Program-made: the position numbers and the translations under genes
Source: Desulfobacteraceae bacterium
Lineage (GTDB): Bacteria; Desulfobacterota; Desulfobacteria; Desulfobacterales; BuS5
Direction: 5' to 3'
Assembly (NCBI GenBank): GCA_030592105.1
Contig: JAUVKE010000139.1
Span: 1 to 6,931 of the forward strand
Length of the DNA: 6,931 nt
Part shown: one piece after another, positions 1 to 6,716 of the stretch
How the letters are laid out: each line of letters opens with the position of its first letter
Position numbering within the stretch: position 1 is the first letter of the stretch
Notes under the pieces: model-generated
The model's input: the letters and a program-made list of their open reading frames with translations, nothing else
Told to the model about the DNA's origin: nothing
The model's database searches: none

Positions 1-1005
1 ACCTGCCAGGCTGATACGGTATTATTTAAAAATGGTGATCGTATCACCGGCAAGCTTATAAGTATTATTAAAGAAAAAATATCCTTTAAGTCTGATATTG
101 CCGGTGAGGTGGTTGTTAATTTATCAGATGTCCAGAATTTTTGGACCGATGATAACATTAAAATTAATCTTAAAGACGGCACAATATTACAAAGCCGTAT
201 ATTAAAAAGTGAAGCGGGCCGTTTTGCAATTCAGGGCACAGGTATTTTGCAGCCGCAAACCTTTGATTTAGGCGATCTGGCATCCGTAAATCCTCCGCCT
301 GTTCCAAAAGTAAAATGGAAGGGGAGCATAATGGCAGGATTTTCAAGCACCCATGGCAATACCTTTAACGAAAGCGGCAGTATCAGCTTTAATGCATCCA
401 GAAATACCAAAAAGGACAAAACAAGGGTAGAGGGGATTTATCTGTTAAGCCGCACAAGAGATGACGACACAAACGAGAAAAAAACTACGGAAGAAAGTCT
501 GAGAATCGGCGGTAAATATGATTATTTATTAACGCAAAAAATATACACCTATTTAAGCTGTACCTACAAAAAGGATCATATTGCTGATCTGGACAGACGA
601 GTTATCACAGGTCTCGGTGCTGGTTATAGGTTCATTGATACAGATAAGATCAGGTTTTTAACCGATGTCGGCGTGGCACTTTTGTCTGAAAAATATACCA
701 CAAAGGATCCTGTTACCAATGAAAAGGAAGTTGATACTACAAACGAAATTTCGTTGCAGCTGGGATATAGTTTTGATTATAATTTAAATGACAAAATTAT
801 ATTTATGCACAAACTTTCGTACTTGCCAAGTCTCGAAGAGAGTTTTTCTGATTATTTTATGAATACTGATGCTGAAATTCGATTTTTATTAACCAAATCA
901 ATGTTCAGCAGCTTTAAAGCAATTTTGGACTATGATTCAACACCAGCGGAAGGTATTGGCAGTACAGACTCCAAATATATATTCAGCCTGGGATGGAATT
1001 TTTAA
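1..1005 (+). CDS. DUF481 (YdiY-like) outer-membrane beta-barrel protein, 5' end outside window
   Basis: The frame is open from base 1 (codon 1 = ACC), so the true start lies upstream. An internal GTG at 109 is not the start, because the family's N-terminal motif precedes it. Seen, numbered from the first codon in the window: a D-T-V-L-F-K-N-G-D-R-I-T-G-K-L segment at 5-19 and a second, weaker copy around L57-K-D-G-T-I at 57-62. These are the two small beta repeats usual at the front of DUF481 proteins. A Pro-rich linker (PPPVPKVKW) follows, then alternating beta strands to the end. The last residues are S-L-G-W-N-F; a C-terminal Phe is the classic signal for outer-membrane barrel insertion. 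The residues just before the mature start (C-Q-A before D5) fit a signal peptidase I site. Known of the family: salt-induced or uncharacterised outer-membrane barrels; exact role unknown. It is convergent with the threonine operon, so functionally unrelated to it. Confident on family, not on function. Confidence 0.85.
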   Translation, partial: TCQADTVLFKNGDRITGKLISIIKEKISFKSDIAGEVVVNLSDVQNFWTDDNIKINLKDGTILQSRILKSEAGRFAIQGTGILQPQTFDLGDLASVNPPPVPKVKWKGSIMAGFSSTHGNTFNESGSISFNASRNTKKDKTRVEGIYLLSRTRDDDTNEKKTTEESLRIGGKYDYLLTQKIYTYLSCTYKKDHIADLDRRVITGLGAGYRFIDTDKIRFLTDVGVALLSEKYTTKDPVTNEKEVDTTNEISLQLGYSFDYNLNDKIIFMHKLSYLPSLEESFSDYFMNTDAEIRFLLTKSMFSSFKAILDYDSTPAEGIGSTDSKYIFSLGWNF

Positions 1006-1008
1006 AAA

Positions 1009-1153
1009 GAGGGGCACCTTGAAAAATTGCCTTTTTGCCGGATTACGGTGCCGCTGTAAAAATAAAAATCCTAACACACCCTATGTGTACTGCGCTTTTT
1101 GATTTTAGTGCTCCTTGTCCTTAGACAAAAATTCTAATTTTTCAAGGCACCCT
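1009..1153. repeat. Inverted-repeat intergenic segment between convergent genes, likely bidirectional terminator
   Basis: This fills the gap between the stops of the barrel gene (1005) and kbl (1168). The outer arms are a perfect 12-bp inverted repeat, ccttgaaaaatt at 1017-1028 and its complement at 1136-1147. Imperfect extension outward (ggggcac on the left, caccct on the right) gives arms of about 18 bp. Nested inside are ggcacc (1012-1017) with ggtgcc (1047-1052), acaca-N5-tgtgt around 1075-1088, and a 7-bp A/T stem at 1127-1142 (aaaaatt, 2-base loop, aattttt). Read on the - strand, the last lies just after the kbl stop and ends in a T run, so it could terminate kbl. No small ORF here is convincing. 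It may instead be one copy of a dispersed repeat; no TA or longer target duplication is visible at its ends. Terminator activity is inferred. Confidence 0.5.
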
Positions 1154-1167
1154 AATTACGATCTGCT

Positions 1168-2394
1168 TTATAATTCTCGATATTTTTTAAGAACATCAAG
1201 CACATAATCAATATCAAATTCCGTATGATCTGCAGTTATCTGGAACCTGATCTCTTCATCACCCCTGGGTACAACAGGAAAATTCAATCCAGTAGCCAGT
1301 ATTCCATTTTCAGTGAGATATGCCACAAGCTCAGATGTCTTTTGAGTCTCCCTCACCATAAGGGGGACCACGGGATGGTCACCCTTAATCGTCTCATATC
1401 CCGATTCAATTAATCCGGTTTCAAATTTTTTTGTCATTTTGTGCAGATGCTCTAATATTTTTTTACCTTCAGCCCCATTGAGAATATCAATTGTTTTTTC
1501 TGCGGCTGCTGCCTCCGCAACGGTAATCGGGTTTGAGTAGATATAGGTTGGCGCAGTTTCCCGGAGATACTGAATAACTGCAGATGATGCAGTAACATAA
1601 CCGCCATTGACTCCAAACCCTTTTCCCAGTGTTCCAATAAGAATATCAGCTTTTGAATCTGTATATTCCTCGGTGCCCCTTCCAGTTTTTCCCAATGCAC
1701 CCACACCATGGGAATCATCAACAATTGTAATGATCCCTTCTTCAAAATCACCTTCGTATTTACTGCATGTTGCCGTAAGCTCATCAAGGGGGCAAATATC
1801 TCCCCTCATACTAAAGACACCGTCGGTGACAACAAGTACTCTTTTACCCCGGCCAACGGCATCTTCAAGCCTTGTCTGGAGATCAGCCATGTTATTATGC
1901 CTGTATATGAACTTTTTCCCGGGTATTGAGAGCCGCATCGCCTGAATAATACAATTGTGATTCAGCTCATCACTGATGAATATAGTCTCTCTGGTGGTCA
2001 AAGGAGCGATAACTCCAAGACTCGTGGCATAGGCGGAATTAAAAATCATTGCCTCTTCCCTACCGTGAAATTTTGCCACTTTCTCTTCCAGAAGAATATG
2101 GGCTTTATATGTTCCGCTGATGAATCTGACGCCTCCAGGTCCAGCCCCAAACTGCCGGGCCGCCTCTTCTTCAGCCTTAATTACATCTTTACAAAGGGAC
2201 ATCCCCAGGTAGGAGTTGGAATTCATTCTAATAAATTCTTTGTTCCCTTTCCCTTGGATAAAATAACGGGGGCCATTTTTCCCATCTCCCGGTTTTAACC
2301 CGGTGATAACTGTCTCTTTTCCCTTTGCAGTACCTTTTTTTTTAAGACGGTCGACCTCTTTATTTAACAGGATATTCAATTTTTCCAAAGACAT
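1168..2394 (-). CDS. kbl: 2-amino-3-ketobutyrate CoA ligase (glycine C-acetyltransferase)
   Basis: PLP-dependent enzyme of the alpha-oxoamine synthase family. It cleaves 2-amino-3-ketobutyrate with CoA to glycine and acetyl-CoA in the cytoplasm. Length is 408 residues, close to the roughly 400 usual for Kbl. Seen: N-S-Y-L-G near 60-64, the substrate/CoA loop G-A-G-P-G-G-V-R-F-I-S-G-T at 83-95, D-E-L-N-H with PLP-stacking His146, T-D-G-V-F-S-M at 190-196, V-D-D-S-H-G with the pyridine-binding Asp226 and His229, and the Schiff-base lysine K258 in G-T-L-G-K-G-F-G. All expected catalytic residues are present. It starts at ATG 2394 behind a strong GGAGG (complement 2399-2403), 4 bases away. It is 27 bp downstream of the dehydrogenase, so co-transcribed. 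On sequence alone it could be AONS (BioF) or another family member; the adjacent threonine dehydrogenase decides for Kbl. A small insertion before V-D-D-S-H (around 212-220, E-G-D-F-E-E-G) is unusual compared with E. coli Kbl. Confidence 0.92.
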   Translation of the reverse strand: MSLEKLNILLNKEVDRLKKKGTAKGKETVITGLKPGDGKNGPRYFIQGKGNKEFIRMNSNSYLGMSLCKDVIKAEEEAARQFGAGPGGVRFISGTYKAHILLEEKVAKFHGREEAMIFNSAYATSLGVIAPLTTRETIFISDELNHNCIIQAMRLSIPGKKFIYRHNNMADLQTRLEDAVGRGKRVLVVTDGVFSMRGDICPLDELTATCSKYEGDFEEGIITIVDDSHGVGALGKTGRGTEEYTDSKADILIGTLGKGFGVNGGYVTASSAVIQYLRETAPTYIYSNPITVAEAAAAEKTIDILNGAEGKKILEHLHKMTKKFETGLIESGYETIKGDHPVVPLMVRETQKTSELVAYLTENGILATGLNFPVVPRGDEEIRFQITADHTEFDIDYVLDVLKKYREL

Positions 2395-2421
2395 TTATCC
2401 TCCCCAAAGCAATAGACTGAG

Positions 2422-3372
2422 CTATAGATTTTTTTTTGATAAAATCGTTAACATCTCCCTGGTCATCGATTCAAGATCAAAATCAGGCTTCCAGCCCCAG
2501 TCTTTACGGGCGGCGCTGTCATCCATTTTATTCGGCCATGATTCAGCAATGGCCTGTCTGATGGGGTCAATATCGTAATCAACGGTGAATTCAGGTATCT
2601 GTTTTTTGATCTCATCAGCGATTATTTCAGGATCAAAGCTCATGGCGGCCAGGTTATAAGCGTTTCTATGTTTTAATTTTTTCGGATCAGCTTCCATGAT
2701 GGAGATGGCCGCCTTAAGAGCATCGGGCATATATATCATATCAAGATATGTCCCGGGCTTAAGGTAGCAGGTATACTTTCCATGTTGAATTGCTTTGCAG
2801 TAAATATCAACAGCATAATCTGTGGTTCCGCCCCCCGGAGGAGTTTCACTGGAAATGATACCGGGATATCGTACACCCCGTGTATCCACACCAAATCGAT
2901 GAAAGTAATAATCAGACAACAACTCTCCTGAAACTTTTGTAACCCCATAAATTGTGTTTGGGCGCTGGATTGTCTCCTGGGGCGTATTATCCAGCGGGGT
3001 CGAAGGACCAAAAGCACCAATGGAACTGGGTATAAACACGGCGCAGTTAAATTCCCGTGCAACTTCCAACACGTTGTAGAGTCCATTGATATTAATATTC
3101 CATGCCAGTTGCGGATTATTTTCAGCTATCGCAGAAAGTATCGCTGCCAGATGATAAATTGTATCAATTTTATATTTTTTCACCACTTTTACGATGGTTT
3201 CAATCCGGGTGCAATCGATAAAGTAAAATGGCCCGGAATTCAGTAAAGTTTCACCTGGTTTGGTTTTGTGTCCTGTGGCAACAACATTCTCATTACCATA
3301 AAGCTTCCGCAGAGCCATGGTCAATTCCGAGCCTATCTGACCGGCGGCGCCGGTAATTAAGATATTTTTCAT
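2422..3372 (-). CDS. L-threonine 3-dehydrogenase, short-chain (SDR/epimerase-like) type
   Basis: Oxidises L-threonine to 2-amino-3-ketobutyrate, the substrate of the next gene. This is the extended-SDR form found in Bacteroidetes, some proteobacteria and trypanosomes, not the zinc-dependent Tdh of E. coli. It has 316 residues, normal for this type. Seen: dinucleotide-binding G8-A-A-G11-Q-I-G14, D53 after beta 3, H-L-A-A at 74-77, S116/S117 in P-S-S-I-G-A-F-G-P, catalytic Y142-x-x-x-K146, R-Y-P-G-I-I-S at 168-174, T-Y-L-D-M-I-Y-M-P-D-A at 208-218, and the family's closing S-W-P...D-D-S-A-A-R-x-D-W-G-W at 278-294. It starts at ATG 3372, with GGAG (complement 3379-3382) 6 bases upstream. It is first in the operon; I see no convincing promoter in 3373-3480. 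Odd point: the usual acidic residue at the end of beta 2 is replaced (A-T-G-H-K-T-K at 32-38), which bears on NAD versus NADP choice. A generic nucleotide-sugar epimerase is the alternative, but the Kbl neighbour and signature motifs argue strongly against it. Confidence 0.9.
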   Translation of the reverse strand: MKNILITGAAGQIGSELTMALRKLYGNENVVATGHKTKPGETLLNSGPFYFIDCTRIETIVKVVKKYKIDTIYHLAAILSAIAENNPQLAWNININGLYNVLEVAREFNCAVFIPSSIGAFGPSTPLDNTPQETIQRPNTIYGVTKVSGELLSDYYFHRFGVDTRGVRYPGIISSETPPGGGTTDYAVDIYCKAIQHGKYTCYLKPGTYLDMIYMPDALKAAISIMEADPKKLKHRNAYNLAAMSFDPEIIADEIKKQIPEFTVDYDIDPIRQAIAESWPNKMDDSAARKDWGWKPDFDLESMTREMLTILSKKNL

Positions 3373-3481
3373 TCTGATCTCCAGGATTTAATAAAGGGAA
3401 AAAAATTCATTGATGTCCGGTTAGAATTTTGCGTAAGGGGAGTTTAATTGTTTTTGTAGCATATTGCCGAAACTATAAATA

Positions 3482-3622
3482 GGAGGTTGTCCGAGAATAG
3501 CAATTTTTTTCAAAATCAAGGCTTGCTCAAAAAATTACCGCAGGCATATGGTTGATATTCCGAGGATAATTTTTTGAGCATAACGCAGAGTTTGGGGAAA
3601 AGGGCATTCTCGGATAGCCTCC
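3482..3622. mobile_element. MITE-like palindromic element with TA flanks (non-autonomous)
   Basis: A 141-bp segment bounded by inverted terminal repeats: ggaggttgtccgagaat (3482-3498) against attctcggatagcctcc (3606-3622). They match at 15 of 17 positions, and both mismatches still pair as G-U in RNA. TA lies directly outside both ends (3480-3481 and 3623-3624), as expected for the TA target duplication of IS630/Tc1-mariner-type elements. It encodes nothing and contains a second, perfect inner inverted repeat. Its right end supplies the G of the TAG stop of the radical SAM gene, so it sits exactly at that gene's end. It separates the radical SAM pair from the threonine operon, and RNA from either side should fold into a long hairpin, so it may also terminate transcription. 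Mobility is inferred from structure only; copy number in the genome is unknown from this window. Confidence 0.6.
3524..3580. repeat. Perfect 14-bp inverted repeat inside the MITE-like element
   Basis: tgctcaaaaaatta at 3524-3537 is the exact complement of taattttttgagca at 3567-3580, leaving a 29-base loop (3538-3566). It is nearly centred between the terminal repeats, so the whole element can fold as a long hairpin with an internal bulge. Such a nested arrangement fits a folded MITE or a bidirectional terminator. The stem is A/T rich apart from the tgctc/gagca end. Confidence 0.8.
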
Positions 3623-5142
3623 TATGCCCCATCCATTATAAAATAATCTGAAATAACCCCCATAAACGGATTATATTTAATGGCATAGTGGCTCAACCCC
3701 TTTTTAACAAACTCCTTTGATATTTCACTCTCCTGGGCATAAAATTCATCGGATCTTTTTTCCCATTCATCCGTATTTAATGATAAAATTTCATTTACTT
3801 TATCCTTATAAAAATCTGCCACCGGGAGATCAGAAGCCGCGTTAACAAACCATGGCATCAGGCGCCCCACCTTTTTTAACAAAAGATTATGCTCATCATC
3901 AAAGTCGAGGCATGTTCCCCCTGTGAAATTAACCATTTCAACCATTTTTTCAGAATTTACAAGGCCTGCTTCAACAGCTATATCGTAAGCGGCTGTTTTG
4001 GGAAAAGGGAAGAAAAAAGACCATCTATAACGCCCCGGCAAAGATTTCCCCATTAGATTAATTGTTTCCATTAAATCGTAAGTGGTCTCTCCTGGAAGTC
4101 CTATCATCAGAAAAACAGAGGTGTGAAGCTTATATTTTTTTGCGACACTTATGGAGTCAATGATTGTTTTGTTACTCATTCGCCGTCTTAAGACCTTTTG
4201 TCTTATCCTGCTGCTTCCACTTTCCACTCCAAACTTTACAATTTTACAGCCGGCATCTGCAAGGGACCTTGCCCGTTGCTCATCAAAAAATCCCACATGG
4301 GCATTAACAACAAAGGGTATGGAAGAAGTTTTTTTATATTCCCTGCAAAAATCAATAACATAATCCTTGTAAAACGTAAAAAGATCATCATCAAAAATAA
4401 ATGTATTTATATTGTTATATCTTTTTAGCAGATACTTTATTTCATAAATTATATCTGACAGGTTAAAATGCCTGATATAGTTTAGCTGTTTCATGGTGCA
4501 GTTAAGGTCATGCCTGTATTGGGTAACCATCTGGTGGTTAAAACAGTATGTGCATGAAAAGGGGCATCCCCTCGAAGCCATCAGGCCTACCCATCCGTTT
4601 TTTGCATCAATAATTTTCTGGAAATTAAAAATATCATAATCTTTAAAGGGGAGCATGGTAAGATCCGGAAGAAGACGCATGGGATTTGTTCTGACCTGAT
4701 CATTTTTGCAGAACCCAAGATTTTTGATATTTACAACCTCTTCTCCACGTTCAAACTTTTCAACAAATTCTAAAAATGCTTCCTCAGCTTCACCACGGAT
4801 AATATAATCAAACAGACCTGTCTGTAAAATTTCTTCAGGGGCAGCCATTGTGTGAACGCCGCCGCATATAAGCGGGACAGAAGATATCTCTTTAATCCAT
4901 TTTGCAATCTGCTTTGCGTATCCCCATTGATTTGTTACAACGGAAAATCCCACCAGATCTGGTGCTATCCGATTAAATTTATCAATGAACTCGCTTTTTG
5001 AAAGGAGCGTATCAATTCCTTCACAAAATTGAATAAGCTCCACATTATGCCCTGCCTGTTTAAGCACAGCTGAAATATGGGCAACTCCATAGTTAAACCC
5101 GATTTGTGAACCACTATTTGGGTAAATAAAAAGTATTTTCAT
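3622..5142 (-). CDS. Radical SAM enzyme with N-terminal B12-binding-type domain
   Basis: 506 residues in two recognisable domains. Residues 1-140 form a Rossmann-like cobalamin-binding-type domain: I-L-F-I-Y-P at the start, P-D-L-V-G-F-S at 61-67, and L-I-C-G-G-V-H at 91-97. The D-x-H-x-x-G motif of classical B12 proteins is absent, as in most B12-radical SAM enzymes, so any cobalamin would lack a protein His ligand. Residues 185-380 are the radical SAM barrel, with the 4Fe-4S cluster motif C193-x3-C197-x2-C200, F-D-D-D at 250-253, G-V-E-S-G at 305-309 and I-G-L-P-G-E-T at 347-353. P-F-P-K-T-A-A-Y near 379-386 followed by E-A-G-L-V is typical of the class. The C-terminal 110 residues are unassigned. 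The start ATG overlaps the upstream gene's TGA (ATGA), and its own ribosome site is weak, so it is probably translationally coupled. Its stop codon is formed with a MITE-like element. Methylation or another radical rearrangement is the family chemistry; the substrate is unknown. Confidence 0.88.
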   Translation of the reverse strand: MKILFIYPNSGSQIGFNYGVAHISAVLKQAGHNVELIQFCEGIDTLLSKSEFIDKFNRIAPDLVGFSVVTNQWGYAKQIAKWIKEISSVPLICGGVHTMAAPEEILQTGLFDYIIRGEAEEAFLEFVEKFERGEEVVNIKNLGFCKNDQVRTNPMRLLPDLTMLPFKDYDIFNFQKIIDAKNGWVGLMASRGCPFSCTYCFNHQMVTQYRHDLNCTMKQLNYIRHFNLSDIIYEIKYLLKRYNNINTFIFDDDLFTFYKDYVIDFCREYKKTSSIPFVVNAHVGFFDEQRARSLADAGCKIVKFGVESGSSRIRQKVLRRRMSNKTIIDSISVAKKYKLHTSVFLMIGLPGETTYDLMETINLMGKSLPGRYRWSFFFPFPKTAAYDIAVEAGLVNSEKMVEMVNFTGGTCLDFDDEHNLLLKKVGRLMPWFVNAASDLPVADFYKDKVNEILSLNTDEWEKRSDEFYAQESEISKEFVKKGLSHYAIKYNPFMGVISDYFIMDGA

Positions 5143-6644
5143 ATTCTTACAAAATTACGCATTGCTCTTGTATGGCTGATGCGTGCATTTAAATTCTCCA
5201 TGTCAAGGGCATCGGGGTTTGTTAAGGTATCCACATGAATTATATGGGAGCTTTTTTTCCCATAGGCGCTCCACCGCCGTATAAAACGCATGTTATTTGA
5301 ACCTGCAAAAATTGTCAGGCATGGGATGCTAAATGCCGCTGCAATGTGCTGGCACGCAGAATCGTATCCTATAAATTCATCACTGTTTGCAATTAAGGCT
5401 GCTATCTGGCCGATCCTGCATTCAATCCCCACGATTCCATATTTTATATTTTTTATTTCATTGGGATCAAGGGATGTATTAAATACAGGATAACCGTTAT
5501 TCTCAACAGATTCCAGTAAAATATCCGTATCTTCAAGCTCCTTGTTTCCAAAACCTTTATCCAGGATAATTATTGTATCAGGTTCCTGGAGCAGGGTAAA
5601 CAGGAGTCTTGTTTCCAGCTCCTTTCCTACTTTTTTTCGAGAATTTCCCCCCACTCCAAAATTTACAGCAATTATATTTTTTGCCCCGTTATTTCTTAAA
5701 GAAGCACAAAATTTTTGAGCCTGATCAGCATTATCTTTTTTTATCCATACTTCAGGGTAGGAAAATTTGGTTTCCCCTGTTATTTTATCCAGCCAGGTAT
5801 TGGTCAGTTCAACCATACTCAGTTTGTTATTAAAAACGCTGTGGGAGCGGCTGTCGAAAAAAAAGTAATTATCAGGGGGGACAAGGGGCAAAATACCAAG
5901 CTGGGATAATCTGGAATCAGGATCAATGAGAATGAAATTTTCAGAGGATAATGTTCCGGTCTCCTCCTGGATTATGTCGAGCACAGTATGCCAGCTTGAC
6001 AGGCGTGGGATCAGCCCACCCCTCCTTGTATATGGGACATCTTTCACCCTGATCATGGGATTACCCCCATAAACTTCCCTTAGTTTATCGGAACCCATGA
6101 TAATAATTTCCGCTTCAGGAAAATATTTTATAAGCCTCTGAATAATAACACTGGTTATGGCAATATCTGCACCTATGGTAACCCGGGATAAAAGTAAAAT
6201 TTTTTTTACAGGTCCGGGATCAGGGAGAATGTTTCCGTTACTTCTGATCTTTTCAATCCGGTGGAGCAGATCCTTTTGGGAGTATATGTTAAATTTTTTT
6301 AAGGAGGAATCGAGTTTTTTGCCGGAACGATGTTCACGGCAAAAGGAAATTACCTGGGTCATCACCCTGTTGTAGGTGTATGTCTGTAATTCTTCAAAAT
6401 CATCACATAAACTTTCCACAATAATGCCGAACAGGGCCTGTACACCGGGATTGTTAAGAAGGGGGTCGTCTGAAAATGTCGTCATCCGGCAGAGAAGATC
6501 AATATACTCGGCTTCGTAGTGGCAGTCCTTAAGATAATAATCAAGAAAAGAGTATGCGATCTGGCAGGATAAGCTTTTTAGCTCATCGGGATTTGATTTT
6601 TTTTTAACCTCAAGCCATTTTATTTTATAAAAAGAAGATTCCAT
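5139..6644 (-). CDS. GT9 (heptosyltransferase-like) protein with long helical N-terminal region
   Basis: 501 residues, against about 320-370 for a typical family 9 glycosyltransferase. Residues 1-140 are rich in Leu, Cys and charged residues with no motif I know, probably helical. From 147 the GT-B fold begins: K-K-I-L-L-L-S-R, then I157-G-A-D160-I-A-I-T-S, matching the acceptor-site Gly-x-Asp loop of heptosyltransferases, and P-E-A-E-I-I-I-M at 176-183. The second half has I-I-A-V-N-F-G-V-G-G at 324-333 and the donor-side helix I-G-Q-I-A-A-L-I-A-N-S-D at 411-422 with D428-S-A-C-Q-H433, the counterpart of the family's D-S/T-G-x-x-H. The usual G-P/x-T after the following strand is F-A-G-S-N here, so donor binding may differ. 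It starts at ATG 6644, with AAGGA 6 bases upstream. It overlaps the radical SAM gene by 4 bp, so the two are likely one transcript and one pathway. It would act on the cytoplasmic face of the inner membrane if it resembles heptosyltransferases; donor and acceptor are unknown. Confidence 0.8.
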   Translation of the reverse strand: MESSFYKIKWLEVKKKSNPDELKSLSCQIAYSFLDYYLKDCHYEAEYIDLLCRMTTFSDDPLLNNPGVQALFGIIVESLCDDFEELQTYTYNRVMTQVISFCREHRSGKKLDSSLKKFNIYSQKDLLHRIEKIRSNGNILPDPGPVKKILLLSRVTIGADIAITSVIIQRLIKYFPEAEIIIMGSDKLREVYGGNPMIRVKDVPYTRRGGLIPRLSSWHTVLDIIQEETGTLSSENFILIDPDSRLSQLGILPLVPPDNYFFFDSRSHSVFNNKLSMVELTNTWLDKITGETKFSYPEVWIKKDNADQAQKFCASLRNNGAKNIIAVNFGVGGNSRKKVGKELETRLLFTLLQEPDTIIILDKGFGNKELEDTDILLESVENNGYPVFNTSLDPNEIKNIKYGIVGIECRIGQIAALIANSDEFIGYDSACQHIAAAFSIPCLTIFAGSNNMRFIRRWSAYGKKSSHIIHVDTLTNPDALDMENLNARISHTRAMRNFVRI

Positions 6645-6716
6645 TAATTTTCCTTGGGCAAGATTCCATAGATTGTCAGATAATTACCAGATTTTAAAAT
6701 TTGGCACAAGGCCGGA

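Noticed and set aside
1..12. Lipobox (T-C-Q-A) making the barrel protein a lipoprotein
   Set aside because: The residue before Cys is Thr rather than Gly/Ala/Ser, and the barrel with terminal Phe fits a signal peptidase I substrate; the preceding residues are not visible.
109..111. GTG as the start of the barrel gene
   Set aside because: The frame is open to base 1 and the first 36 codons hold the family's N-terminal N-G-D-R-I-T-G motif, so the start is upstream of the window.
1452..1787. 111-residue - strand ORF and several + strand ORFs within kbl
   Set aside because: All overlap the unmistakable Kbl reading frame and have low-complexity, non-family sequence.
3373..3480. Promoter for the threonine operon
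   Set aside because: No pair of -35/-10 boxes with sensible spacing stands out on the - strand, nor a -24/-12 sigma54 site; none was annotated.
3482..3622. CRISPR-like or riboswitch interpretation of the repeated arms
   Set aside because: There are only two inverted, not direct, copies and no spacer periodicity; no known riboswitch core was recognised.
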